Under the pieces are notes generated by a model. The model was not told the origin of the DNA and did no database searches. It saw nothing but the letters and a program-made list of their open reading frames with translations. 64,000 nucleotides of DNA, from assembly GCA_052174535.1 (NCBI GenBank), contig JBQMRQ010000009.1, positions 1-64,000 of the forward strand. Reading direction: 5' to 3'. How positions within the stretch are numbered: position 1 is the first letter of the stretch; every line of letters begins with the position of its first letter. Shown here in pieces: positions 20,877 through 30,540 of this stretch. This stretch comes from Arsenophonus sp052174535 (GTDB lineage: Bacteria > Pseudomonadota > Gammaproteobacteria > Enterobacterales > Enterobacteriaceae). The position numbers and the translations under genes were made by a program.

Positions 20877-21827
20877 TTATATTTGCTTGATTTCAACACG
20901 CAGCTCTTTTGGTATTTTAAAAATAATATTTTCTTTATGACCAGAAAGTTCAGTTATTTTACTAGCACCTAAAATCTTTAGACGTTCAATAACCTGACAA
21001 ACAAGAATATCTGGTGCAGAAGCACCAGCAGTCAGACCAATAATCTGCATATTTTTCAGCCAATGTTCTTGAATATCAGCAGCAGAGTCAATCAGGTAAC
21101 TAGGTTTACCTGCTCTTTGTGCTAATTCAACAAGACGATTGGAATTAGAAGAATTTTTAGATCCAACAACTAATACAATATTAGCCTTATTAGCCAATTC
21201 ACGTGCCGCTTCCTGACGATTGCTTGTTGCATAACAAATATCATCTTTACGTGATCCAATAATATTTGGGAAACGAGTATTTAGTGCATCAATAACATGA
21301 GTTGTATCATCAACTGATAAGGTAGTTTGGGTCATAAAACAAAGGTTATTTTCATCTTTTACTTGTAACTTCCAAACATCTTCAGGTGATTCAACCAGAT
21401 ACATACCGCCCGCTGAATTCTTATATTGCCCCATTGTTCCTTCTACTTCAGGGTGCCCAACATGACCAATTAAAATCGCCTCTTTACCTTTACGGCTAGC
21501 ACGCGCAACTTCCATATGTACTTTAGTTACTAACGGGCAAGTTGCATCAAATAACATGGTTAGATTACGTTTCTTAGCTTCCTGCCGTATTGCTTGAGAA
21601 ACACCATGTGCAGAAAAGATTAAAATAGAACCATCAGGAACTTCAGAAATTTGTTCAACAAAAATTGCACCACATTGACGTAAATTATTAACTACATAAC
21701 GATTATGGACGACCTCATGACGAACATAAATCGGTGTACCATGAAGCGCTACTGCGCGATTAACAATACTAATCGCTCGATCGACACCTGCACAAAAACC
21801 TCGAGGATTAGCCAATAATATTTGCAT
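20877..21827 (-). CDS. ispH: 4-hydroxy-3-methylbut-2-enyl diphosphate reductase IspH
   Basis: IspH (LytB) performs the last step of the MEP isoprenoid pathway, reducing HMBPP to IPP and DMAPP with a [4Fe-4S] cluster. The product is 316 residues, the E. coli length. The three cluster cysteines are at 12 (NPRGFCAG), 97 (FDATCPLV) and 198 (DDICYATSN). The EGTMGQY and SSNSNRL substrate-binding stretches are present. It is the distal gene of the ribF-ileS-lspA-(fkpB)-ispH operon. The gene that should precede it, fkpB, is a pseudogene that fills the 500-bp gap to lspA, so expression across that dead gene, or a new promoter, is needed. Confidence 0.97.
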   Translation of the reverse strand: MQILLANPRGFCAGVDRAISIVNRAVALHGTPIYVRHEVVHNRYVVNNLRQCGAIFVEQISEVPDGSILIFSAHGVSQAIRQEAKKRNLTMLFDATCPLVTKVHMEVARASRKGKEAILIGHVGHPEVEGTMGQYKNSAGGMYLVESPEDVWKLQVKDENNLCFMTQTTLSVDDTTHVIDALNTRFPNIIGSRKDDICYATSNRQEAARELANKANIVLVVGSKNSSNSNRLVELAQRAGKPSYLIDSAADIQEHWLKNMQIIGLTAGASAPDILVCQVIERLKILGASKITELSGHKENIIFKIPKELRVEIKQI

Positions 21828-21839
21828 TTTATCTTTTAT

Positions 21840-22335
21840 AGTTCAAATTAATTTCTAAGATTTCAATATTAAAAATAATCTTCTGAGTTGTTAAGCATTA
21901 ATTAAATCAATGATGATAAACTCTTCCCTTCACCGCAAAGTTACAATGCCTGGAATTTTATTACCATTTATCGTGCTAAATAATATGATGGAATCAACTT
22001 CAATCATCCCGACCTGAATAAAGTCTTTTGACATAATATGTTAGATCATATCTATTTTTGATTTACCAAAATATCATCTCCGTCCATAGTAAAAGTCTTT
22101 TCTTACCAAGAGTTAAATCAATTAATTACTTTCAACTGTTAGCGAGAGATTCTCTTTCGCTAATTCAAAAGAAGTGTTGACTTATCCTAATCATATGTTG
22201 AATATGAACTTGAACTATCTCAAGTTCAATTGTAAACTCACCAACACGGACTATTATCTACTTGTACTAAGTTAGTATGACCAATAAAAACCTATTGTTA
22301 GAAACAAATTAATCTGTTATCAATGTAAACAAACG
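21840..22335 (-). pseudogene. fkpB: FKBP-type peptidyl-prolyl isomerase FkpB (SlpA), pseudogene
   Basis: On the minus strand the C-terminal part is readable: TINGNKIPGIVTLR, a stop, then REEFIIIDLINA, and in the next frame TTQKIIFNIEILEINL just before ispH. These match [36 protein letters not shown] of E. coli. The N-terminal half towards 22335 is too decayed to align with confidence. Its place between lspA and ispH is the E. coli operon position. The prolyl isomerase is dispensable in E. coli, so loss is unsurprising. Confidence 0.7.
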
Positions 22336-22340
22336 ATAAA

Positions 22341-22841
22341 CTAAGATCCATTTGCTTTCTTATCTGTATTGATGAAGTTATCGAAAATAATGAGTACTGT
22401 ACCAACACAAATCGTCATATCAGCAATATTAAATGTTGCCCAATGCCAGTCACCAACATAAAAATCAATAAAATCAACTACAAATCCATGTACTAAGCGG
22501 TCACACAAATTTCCTAATGCTCCACCAATAATTAATGCATAAGTAATATTACTCAATTTTTTGTTTACACTTTGGCGATACATCATCACTATAAGCACAA
22601 AACAAATGATAATAGCAACAAAGGCAAAGAACCAACGCTGCCATCCCCCTTTATCAGCTAAAAAACTAAATGCTGCACCTGGGTTTTGAGCATAAGCCAA
22701 GTTAAAATAAGGCATTAACGATATCGACTCATATAACTGAAAATTATTCAAAATTAGTTGCTTACTACCAAGATCAATAATTAATATTATAACCGTTAAC
22801 CATAACCAGCGTAAGCCAGTATAGCAGATAAGATTTTTCAT
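22341..22841 (-). CDS. lspA: Lipoprotein signal peptidase II
   Basis: LspA is an inner-membrane aspartyl protease that removes the signal peptide from diacylglyceryl-prolipoproteins. The product is 166 residues with four transmembrane helices (about 10-28, 68-88, 95-113 and 137-157). Catalytic aspartates are D123 in GFVVDFIDF and D141 in FNIADMTI, matching E. coli D123 and D141. NPGAAFSFL and GGALGNLCDRL are conserved. Its start codon overlaps the ileS stop (TAATG), implying translational coupling. It is intact although the downstream carrier lolA is a pseudogene, so lipoproteins may be processed but not moved by the usual Lol route. Confidence 0.96.
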   Translation of the reverse strand: MKNLICYTGLRWLWLTVIILIIDLGSKQLILNNFQLYESISLMPYFNLAYAQNPGAAFSFLADKGGWQRWFFAFVAIIICFVLIVMMYRQSVNKKLSNITYALIIGGALGNLCDRLVHGFVVDFIDFYVGDWHWATFNIADMTICVGTVLIIFDNFINTDKKANGS

Positions 22842-25660
22842 TAGGCAAACTTACGTATTTCACCGTTACCGGCTATGTTAGTAACACAGCGACCGCATAA
22901 TTCTGCATACTCCGCCTCCTGACCAATATCCGTTGTATAATGCCAACAACGGGGACATTTATCACCTTCCGTCTGTTTGAAAGCAATTTTCAATCCACTC
23001 AGTTTACTATTCTGTGCCTGAACTGGAGTTTGGATAATATTAATTACTTTAGTCTTTGAAGTTAGCAATACAAAACGTAACTCATCACCTAAACGATTAA
23101 GTATTTCAGCCAGTTCTGTATCGACATATAAAATCACTGTGGCCTCCAATGAGCTATGAATAAGCTTTTCTGCACGTGCTTGCTCAAGAATTTTATTAAC
23201 CTCACTACGAATAATTAATAGCTTATTCCAAAATTCATCATTAAGTGCTTCATTAATATCCAAACTAAATAAGCCAGAATAATATTCCTCAGTAAAGACA
23301 TATTTAGCATGTTTACCAGGTAATTTTTGCCAAATTTCATCGGCTGTAAAAGAAAGGATTGGTGCAATCCAACGTACCAATGCTTCTACGATATGGAATA
23401 AGGCTGTCTGACAGCTACGCCGAGCTAAGCTATCGCTTTTTACTGTATATTGACGATCTTTTATAATCTCTAAATAGAAAGAACTCATTTCAACTGAACA
23501 AAACTGCATTAATCGCTGAACCACTGCATGAAAATCATAATTATCATAATGCATAATAATTTCCGCTTGAGCAGCTTTAGCCCGCCCTACTGCCCAGCGA
23601 TCTAATAGCACCATTTGTTCTGGTTTAACTTGATGCAAGACAGGATCAAAACCGTTTAAATTAGCTAATAAGAAACGTGCTGTATTACGAATACGCCGAT
23701 AGCTATCAGCAGAATGCTTTAAAATCTCATTTGAAACAGTAATTTCACTTGTGTAATCGGTTGAAGCAACCCATAGACGTAGAATATCAGCGCCTAAATC
23801 ATTCATGACCTCTTGTGGACTAATGGTATTACCTAAGGATTTTGACATTTTACGACCTTCTCCATCAACCGTAAAACCGTGGGTTAATACTTCTCTATAA
23901 GGAGCTTTTCTTTTCATAGCAGTTGATAGGATTAAAGACGACATAAACCAACCACGATGCTGATCTAAACCTTCTAAATATAAATCAGTAGAATGACCTT
24001 TAAATTCAGGGCGAACATCAACAACAGCATAATGAGTAGAACCAGAATCAAACCAGACATCAAGTGTATCGAGAACTTTAACATAATCAGCTGCATCACT
24101 TCCTAATAGGACTACAGGATCAAGATCCCACCATGCCTGGATACCTGCTTTTTCAATATGTTTAGCGACTTTTTCAATCAATTCCAACGTACGCGGATGT
24201 AATTCTTCTGTTTGTTTACACATAAATAATGCCATCGGCACACCCCAGGTGCGTTGACGCGAAATACACCAATCTGGACGATTTATAACCATAGATTCAA
24301 TTTGATTTTGCCCCCAATCTGGGATCCATGTGACACCCTTAATCTCTTTTAATAATTGCTCACGTAAACCGTTTTTTTCCATACTTACAAACCACTGAGA
24401 TGTCACACGATAAATAACCGGTGTTTTATGCCGCCAGCAACAAGGATAACTATGCTGTAATATTTCTTTATGTAGGAGCGTCCCTTTTGCTAATAAAAGT
24501 TTAATAATTAACTTATTTGCTTTAAATATAAAAACACCATCTAAATCAGGGTAAGTATTAGGTAAATAACAGCCATTTTGACCAACTGGATTAGCTACTT
24601 CAAGTTTATATTTTTGTCCAATAAGATAATCATCTGGGCCATGCCCTGGTGCGGTATGTACAACCCCAGTACCTACGTCTAAAGTAACGTGGTTACCTAA
24701 AATAATAGGCACATCAAAGTTCATAAATGGATGATGAAAACGCAGCAATTCCAATTCAGAACCTTTTTTACACTGAGCTAAAATTTGCCACTCTGTAGCT
24801 ACGATACGTTGCATTACTACTTCAATTAATGATTTTGCCAAAATCAAACATTCATTATTATTAACTTTAACTAATTGATATTCAAAATCAGCGTTAACCG
24901 CAATCGCACGATTTGCAGGCAACGTCCAAGGTGTTGTTGTCCAGATCACGGCTGAAACCGGTAAAGCTGATGATTTTATACCAAATTTACTATAAACAGC
25001 GTTAGGATCTACCGCGTTAAAGCGTACATCAATGGAAGGTGACGATTTATTATCATATTCAAGTTCCGCTTCCGCTAAGGAAGAACCGCAAGCAGTACAC
25101 CAATGAACTGGTTTAGCACCTTTTACTAAATGGCCATTTTCAATCACTTTACCTAACGCACGAATAATATTCGCTTCAGTATTAAAATCCATAGTTAAAT
25201 AAGCTTTCTCCCAATCACCAAGCACACCCATTCTGATAAAATCAGCTTTCTGACCTTTAATTTGTTCTTTGGCATATTTACGACATTTTTCATGAAAAAT
25301 AGCTGCAAAAACCTTATTTTCAGATTTACCAGTAATTTGTTCAACTTTATGTTCAATTGGTAAACCATGGCAATCCCAACCAGGAATATATGGCGAATCA
25401 AACCCGGCTAATCCTTTAGATTTAATAATAATATCTTTGAGAATTTTATTAACTGAGTGACCAATATGAAGACTACCGTTTGCATAAGGAGGACCATCAT
25501 GGAGTATGAAAATCTGTTTGCCTATTTTAGCCTGGCGAATAGATTGGTATAAACCTTCTTTATACCAACGGGCTAATATTTGTGGTTCTCGTTTAGAGAG
25601 ATCGGCACGCATAGGGAAATCTGTTTCCGGTAAATTCAGAGTATTTTTATAATCATTCAT
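22841..25660 (-). CDS. ileS: Isoleucyl-tRNA synthetase
   Basis: IleS charges tRNA-Ile; it is a class I synthetase with an editing domain. The product is 939 residues (E. coli 938). HIGH is at 65-68 (NGSLHIGHSVNK) and KMSKS at 604-608 (GRKMSKSLGN). The CP1 editing domain spans roughly 200-400, with TTTPWTLPANRAI and HTAPGHGPDDY. C-terminal zinc-binding cysteines occur as CPRCWHY and LCGRC in the last 40 residues. The start at 25660 gives the expected MNDYKNTLNLPET. Spacing to ribF is 38 bp and the stop overlaps lspA, so these form one operon. Confidence 0.97.
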   Translation of the reverse strand: MNDYKNTLNLPETDFPMRADLSKREPQILARWYKEGLYQSIRQAKIGKQIFILHDGPPYANGSLHIGHSVNKILKDIIIKSKGLAGFDSPYIPGWDCHGLPIEHKVEQITGKSENKVFAAIFHEKCRKYAKEQIKGQKADFIRMGVLGDWEKAYLTMDFNTEANIIRALGKVIENGHLVKGAKPVHWCTACGSSLAEAELEYDNKSSPSIDVRFNAVDPNAVYSKFGIKSSALPVSAVIWTTTPWTLPANRAIAVNADFEYQLVKVNNNECLILAKSLIEVVMQRIVATEWQILAQCKKGSELELLRFHHPFMNFDVPIILGNHVTLDVGTGVVHTAPGHGPDDYLIGQKYKLEVANPVGQNGCYLPNTYPDLDGVFIFKANKLIIKLLLAKGTLLHKEILQHSYPCCWRHKTPVIYRVTSQWFVSMEKNGLREQLLKEIKGVTWIPDWGQNQIESMVINRPDWCISRQRTWGVPMALFMCKQTEELHPRTLELIEKVAKHIEKAGIQAWWDLDPVVLLGSDAADYVKVLDTLDVWFDSGSTHYAVVDVRPEFKGHSTDLYLEGLDQHRGWFMSSLILSTAMKRKAPYREVLTHGFTVDGEGRKMSKSLGNTISPQEVMNDLGADILRLWVASTDYTSEITVSNEILKHSADSYRRIRNTARFLLANLNGFDPVLHQVKPEQMVLLDRWAVGRAKAAQAEIIMHYDNYDFHAVVQRLMQFCSVEMSSFYLEIIKDRQYTVKSDSLARRSCQTALFHIVEALVRWIAPILSFTADEIWQKLPGKHAKYVFTEEYYSGLFSLDINEALNDEFWNKLLIIRSEVNKILEQARAEKLIHSSLEATVILYVDTELAEILNRLGDELRFVLLTSKTKVINIIQTPVQAQNSKLSGLKIAFKQTEGDKCPRCWHYTTDIGQEAEYAELCGRCVTNIAGNGEIRKFA

Positions 25661-25698
25661 TTAAATTCTCAGTTTTAATTTTTATTTAAATATTTTAA

Positions 25699-26631
25699 TT
25701 ATGAAGACTGGAAGAATTGTCTTGCAGCCATTATATCTTTACCGATTTGTTGTCTTAATTCATCAATAGAAGCAAATTGCTTCTCATTTCGTAATTTCTT
25801 ACGTAATACAATATCAATATGACACCCATATATATCTATATGCACATCTATTAAATGAACTTCAATTTTCTGATCTACCCCATTCAATGTTGGCCGTGTG
25901 CCAATATTTGCAACTGCCTGAAATGGATAATCGGCTAAACCATATACTTCTACCACATAAACGCCTTTAAGAGGCATAACTAAACATTTAAAAGATATAT
26001 TTGCAGTAGGGAATCCAATCGCACTACCAATCTGGCGACCATGAACCACTCGACCACTTAATCGATAAGGATGTCCCATAAGATTCTCAGCAAGGATAAG
26101 ATCATCACTTAATACTGCTTCCCTAATAGCAGTACTACTAACTCGCTGTCCAGCGTTACAAAAACTTTTAGTATTAGCCACCTCAAAACCATACTCCTCT
26201 CCTGCTTTGCAAAGATATTTAAAATCACCCTGTCTATTTTTACCAAAGTGAAAATCATCGCCAATTACTAAAAATTTAACCCTCAATTTTCTTACCAACA
26301 ATTGTGAAACAAAAGCTTCCGGTATCAATGAAGCAAATATGGGATTAAATTTAATGCACAGTAAATAATCAACATCATATTCAATAAAGTATTTTACTTT
26401 ATCACATAAACGCGTTAAACGTGCTGGTGCATTTGCGCCCAAAAAAAATTCCAATGGTTGCGGTTCAAAAATCATGACCATCGTTGGTGCTCCTCCAAGA
26501 CGCTGACTCTCATGTTTTAAATGTTTTAATAATTCATGATGTCCTCGATGAACAGCATCAAAATTGCCAATAGTCAATACACAACCATGATGATATGTGC
26601 TAATATTATGTATACCACGTACTAAATTCAT
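25699..26631 (-). CDS. ribF: Bifunctional riboflavin kinase / FAD synthetase
   Basis: RibF converts riboflavin to FMN and then FAD. The product is 310 residues (E. coli 313). The N-terminal FMN adenylyltransferase domain carries TIGNFDAVHRGHHEL (about 20-34; E. coli has GNFDGVHRGH) and SSTAIREA (about 170). The C-terminal riboflavin kinase domain carries GRVVHGRQIGSAIGFPTANI (about 192-211) and NIGTRPT. It is the first gene of the ribF-ileS-lspA-ispH operon and is divergent from rpsT across a 350-bp intergenic region, as in E. coli. Confidence 0.96.
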   Translation of the reverse strand: MNLVRGIHNISTYHHGCVLTIGNFDAVHRGHHELLKHLKHESQRLGGAPTMVMIFEPQPLEFFLGANAPARLTRLCDKVKYFIEYDVDYLLCIKFNPIFASLIPEAFVSQLLVRKLRVKFLVIGDDFHFGKNRQGDFKYLCKAGEEYGFEVANTKSFCNAGQRVSSTAIREAVLSDDLILAENLMGHPYRLSGRVVHGRQIGSAIGFPTANISFKCLVMPLKGVYVVEVYGLADYPFQAVANIGTRPTLNGVDQKIEVHLIDVHIDIYGCHIDIVLRKKLRNEKQFASIDELRQQIGKDIMAARQFFQSS

Positions 26632-26983
26632 AATCAGCTCAATATATTAAAAATTGCTAGATTATACCGTTTTATTATCTTGAAGATTAAGTCATTATTT
26701 GATTAATCTTTATAAGAAAGATGATAAATGATTCTTTTTATCAGTAAAACTGATACTTAATTTAATCATTTTTTTATAATTCATTCTACTTTTACATTTA
26801 AAATTCTTTACTCACTTAGTAAACTAATAAAATTTTTTATTATCACAAAAAATCATATTTCTATATATGATGCTTATTTACACAAATTTATATAAATTAA
26901 TTGACAAATGAAGGCTAAAAAGGCATTCTTCATTAGCCTATAGAGATTGTACTCGATAGAAAAAATATTTAGGAGTTTAGACC
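26632..26983. promoter_or_regulatory. Divergent ribF/rpsT intergenic region with paired inverted repeats
   Basis: The region separates two divergent operons and must hold both promoters. A TTGACA box at 26901-26906 with CATTCT 17 bp downstream is a candidate rpsT promoter. Overlapping it are two inverted repeats: AATGAAG (26907-26913) with CTTCATT (26928-26934), and AGGCTAA (26912-26918) with TTAGCCT (26933-26939). They overlap and cannot form together. AGGAG at 26971-26975 is the rpsT ribosome-binding site. Promoter assignment is tentative. Confidence 0.45.
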
Positions 26984-27244
26984 TTGGCTAATATCAAATC
27001 AGCTAAGAAACGTGCTATACAATCAGAGAAACGCCGTCAACATAATGCTAGTTGTGGTTCTATGGTGCGTACTTTTATTAAAAAAGTTTATGCTGCTATT
27101 GCTACAGGCGATAAAGAAGCAGCACAAAAAGCATTTAATAATATGCAACCTATTGTTGATCGCTATGCTAGCAAAGGCTTGATCTATAAAAATAAAGCTG
27201 CACGTCATAAAGCAAATTTAGTAGCACAAATCAAATCAATGTAA
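26984..27244 (+). CDS. rpsT: 30S ribosomal protein S20
   Basis: S20 binds 16S rRNA early in small-subunit assembly. The product is 86 residues (E. coli 87) with the lysine-rich NIKSAKKRAIQSEKRR start and the MQPIVDRYASKGLIYKNKAARHK region. The start is TTG at 26984, with AGGAG 8 bp upstream. E. coli rpsT also uses UUG, which takes part in S20 autoregulation, so the rare start seems conserved. Compared with E. coli, the RRSMMRTF stretch reads CGSMVRTF, so two arginines are lost. It is divergent from ribF and followed by the nhaR pseudogene. Confidence 0.96.
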   Translation: MANIKSAKKRAIQSEKRRQHNASCGSMVRTFIKKVYAAIATGDKEAAQKAFNNMQPIVDRYASKGLIYKNKAARHKANLVAQIKSM

Positions 27245-27299
27245 TTTATTTTAATTTTTTAAAAACCTGGCTTAAGCTGATTTTTATGGCTATTGAAAT

Positions 27300-28390
27300 A
27301 ACTCTTATTGTTTATATAATATTGATTAAATAATCCAAAAATCTTTTTATAGACACATTTCTACTGTTAGGTACTGGATCATACATCAATAATGTAACAT
27401 ATTACTCTTCTTTTACTTTATTCATAAAAGCAATTTCAACAATTTCATTATCTAAAAAATACCGCTAGCGTATAGAGAGTAATGACGCGAATATATTGCA
27501 TTATAATATATGTTAAATGCTTTCATCAATTATGTATTATTAAACTTACCTAGAATTTCTACCCTATAAATTATTATTTTAGATTAAAAAAGAAACTAAG
27601 ATAGAACATCAATACGTAAATCAATAATCACTATTTTTCTAAGCATAGAAAAGAAAATTTCTCCGGTATTAGTGGTTTACAACAGAAAATTAATGCTACA
27701 TTATCTAAGATTGACAGGATATAATTCATTCTTATTAGAATAAATTAACCTGGCAATTAAATATAATCATATCTAACTTATCTTGATTTAATTGCTCCAA
27801 TAAAGCTCGTACATCAATTTAAAACAGCGTAAATATTGGATCCGCTAATACTCAATAATAGCGGTTTCAAGAACGCAGCTTAGATATTATTTAGCTAAAA
27901 CACTAGCAACACCAACATCAAATAACAAATTCGTTTATAACTATAATTAACAATATTTAATATTCCCTGCTTAACATAAATATTTTATTAGTCTAACAGA
28001 AACCAACTTCTCTAGTTCTAACGGAATCAGATCTCGGCTCTACCTACCTTTTAAATAATTTACCATTCAAACGTTCTTCTAATCTATTGATCTAATCTGT
28101 TATTTTTAAGCATTAAATAAAACTTTTTAGTTGCATTAACTACCGACTCCCCTCTCTTTACAATGATGTCAGAAGTAATAAAGATTATTAAAATTGAAAT
28201 GCAACATTCTAATATCAATCTCTTTTATTACCACTAATAACTATTTATATATGTTATCTTCTGAACATCAGAAGATAAGTGATCATTTTCTTCACTTAAA
28301 TAAACACTCGCACTACAAATAGAAATATTGTATCGCTAGCATCAAAAGAATATTTATATCACATAAATATAATTTATAACTAACTTTATC
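27300..28390 (-). pseudogene. nhaR: LysR-type activator NhaR, pseudogene
   Basis: NhaR activates nhaA in response to Na+. On the minus strand around 27770-27960 a segment reads NLLFDVGVASVLAK, YLSCVLETAIIEY and LLEQLNQDKLD across two frames; this matches NLLFDVGVADALSKRLVSSVLNAAVVEG...LLEQLSQHKLDM of E. coli NhaR. The rest is too eroded for confident alignment, and stops are frequent. Position between rpsT and nhaA is the E. coli order. nhaA survives without its activator. Confidence 0.7.
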
Positions 28391-28394
28391 CTGC

Positions 28395-29579
28395 CTAATT
28401 AGCAGTTTTAGTGCTAATTGCTTTTTTTGGTAAAACGCTGTTCAATAATATTAATCCTAATATTGCTGCTATCGTCGAACCAATAAGAATCCCAAACCGT
28501 GCATAAGTACTAAAATTATCTAAACCTTTAAATGCTAAACTAGCAATAAAAATTGACATAGTAAAACCAGTACCACAGAGTACTGATACAGCAAATATCT
28601 GCTTAAGGTTAATTTTAGCGGGTAATTTCGCAATGCCTAATTTTAACGCTAACCAACTAAATAGAAAAATACCTACTGGTTTACCAATTAATAAACCTAA
28701 TGAAACACCGATCAGTAAACTACTAGCAAAATTAGTTAAGGTAAGACCATTAAGTTGTATACCTACATTAGCAAATGCAAATAATGGTAAAATTAAATAA
28801 GCAACCCAAGGATGTAAAAGATGTTCTAATTGTTCAGAAAGTGAATTATTTTGACTCCCTTTAAGTGGTATTAAAAAGCCCAGAATGATACCTGCTAATG
28901 TTGTATGGATACCTGATTTTAAAACACAAATCCATAAGATAATTCCAACAACTAAATAAGCAGATGTATTTTCAATTTTACGCCAATTCATCCATGTTAA
29001 TACTAACAGAGAAAGCATAGTTAATCCTAGTGATAGTATAGAAACAGATTTAGTATAAAAGAGAGCAACAATAATAATTACACCCAGATCATCAATAATT
29101 GCCAACGCAAGTAGAAATACTTTCAACTCTGTTAGTACACGTTTACCTAAAAGCGCCATAATACCCAGTACAAATGCAATATCTGTCGCCGTTGGGATCG
29201 CCCAACCCTGCCTGGTAATTTCATGATTTACATTAAAAAACAGATATACTAAAGCAGGTAATAGCATACCTCCTACAGCAGCAATAATAGGGAATATTAC
29301 TTTATCGCGACCCGCTAATGAGCCTTCTATTAGTTCTCGTTTAACTTCCAGGCCAACAACTAAAAAGAAAATGACCATTAAACCATCATTGATCCACCAT
29401 AAAAACGGTTTATCAATATTTAATGTACTGATTTTTAGGGAAATGGAAATATTAAGAAATTGCTGATAAATACCTTGTAATGGGGTATTGGCTATAATTA
29501 AAGCTAAAATAGCAGCAATAATTAACAGCACTCCACTTGCTGCCTCTAACTTTAAAAACTGTCGTATAATTGCTGTCAT
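28395..29579 (-). CDS. nhaA: Na+/H+ antiporter NhaA
   Basis: NhaA is an inner-membrane antiporter exchanging 2 H+ for 1 Na+ (or Li+). With the ATG at 29579 the protein has 394 residues; a frame-open upstream ATG at 29609 would add 10, but GAGG lies at the right distance before 29579 and this start brings the key residues onto E. coli numbering. These are D133 in ATDIAF and D163-D164 in AIIDDLG. K300 in GLLIGKPVGI is also kept. Twelve hydrophobic segments are evident. The gene remains intact while its activator nhaR is a pseudogene, so expression is probably constitutive or differently controlled. Confidence 0.95.
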   Translation of the reverse strand: MTAIIRQFLKLEAASGVLLIIAAILALIIANTPLQGIYQQFLNISISLKISTLNIDKPFLWWINDGLMVIFFLVVGLEVKRELIEGSLAGRDKVIFPIIAAVGGMLLPALVYLFFNVNHEITRQGWAIPTATDIAFVLGIMALLGKRVLTELKVFLLALAIIDDLGVIIIVALFYTKSVSILSLGLTMLSLLVLTWMNWRKIENTSAYLVVGIILWICVLKSGIHTTLAGIILGFLIPLKGSQNNSLSEQLEHLLHPWVAYLILPLFAFANVGIQLNGLTLTNFASSLLIGVSLGLLIGKPVGIFLFSWLALKLGIAKLPAKINLKQIFAVSVLCGTGFTMSIFIASLAFKGLDNFSTYARFGILIGSTIAAILGLILLNSVLPKKAISTKTAN

Positions 29580-29789
29580 TACTATAACCTCTGCGTTAAT
29601 TATCTCCAATTAATTTTATGCTAATACCATACAATTTAAAAAATTATTTTTAGCAAAAAATTACGTATGCTAGGCATCACTAACTATATAGACGGTATTT
29701 ATCAGTTAAATATTTAAAATTTGGTTAACATTTAAAAACAGTTAATTAATCTTGATACTAAAAAGTAGGTAATAAAACTCAATATATAC

Positions 29790-30540
29790 ATCACTTCGCA
29801 TGGATGTAAGGAAGCTAGGTTGCGGTCAAAGATACTTTATCAAGAATTAAAAATTAAACTAGACCAAACTTCTATGAATGACCTCGAGTGTATGACTTAA
29901 CCGTATCTCTAGGCTTTCTACGGAGAAATGGGTTCAATTAGCTTTTGGAATATGTGCAATAGGCAAAAAGATATTCCTGGATATGTGGCACCAACGCATT
30001 AGCTATACAAGTAACTAATGTGCTACACTTTTACACTCGTAAAAGGTATGCAGCACCGAAAGTTAAGAGTAAGTTTGCTGTGTGGCTCCTCTATTTGGAT
30101 AAGAGATAGCTATGATGCTGCTAATAAAGCTATTGATATTTTGTCGAAAAGGTTTTTCAGCAAAGCTTCTCCTGTAGCAATAAGAAGCTTAAAAAACAAG
30201 AAGAACGGGCTGAGCATTCTGTACTTTCCTATCAGCACACTGGGGCATTAATAAGAATAATGAATTCAATTGAATTAACTTTTGTGAGTATGAGGCTTTG
30301 AAGACGATCCCGCAAAACGATGCGCTTCGAGAAAACAAACTTTCAATGCTTATTTAAACTGGTGTCCCCTAGTCTGCTTAAAAAGTTTAAACAGGCTAAA
30401 TAAGGAGATAATCTTATCTGACTATGCTGATAAACAACGTCTAAAACAACGTCTAATCTAAGATATAGAAAACAGATTTATGAAACATTAGAGAAAAGAT
30501 CTATCTATTCTAGATTAGATATGCTAATAATTCTTATTAT
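29790..30540 (+). mobile_element. IS256-family transposase relic D (5' truncated)
   Basis: Homologous to relic C from its middle onward. A 77-codon open stretch at 30018-30251 still reads LVKGMQHRKLRVSL, then DAANKAIDILSKRFFSK and AIRSLKNKKNGLS, equivalent to 'LPKSxHRKLRxxI...AxDxFxxRFxxKY-KAxxKLEKDRE'. The end (IENRFMKH near 30465-30490) matches relics A and E. The N-terminal half is missing or unrecognisable. It marks the edge of the nhaA block; dnaJ, the E. coli neighbour of nhaA, is not found beyond it. Confidence 0.65.

Noticed and set aside
30018..30251. 77-codon open frame, possible small gene
   Set aside because: Its peptide is the middle of the IS256-family transposase as read in relics B and C, so it is a fragment of relic D.
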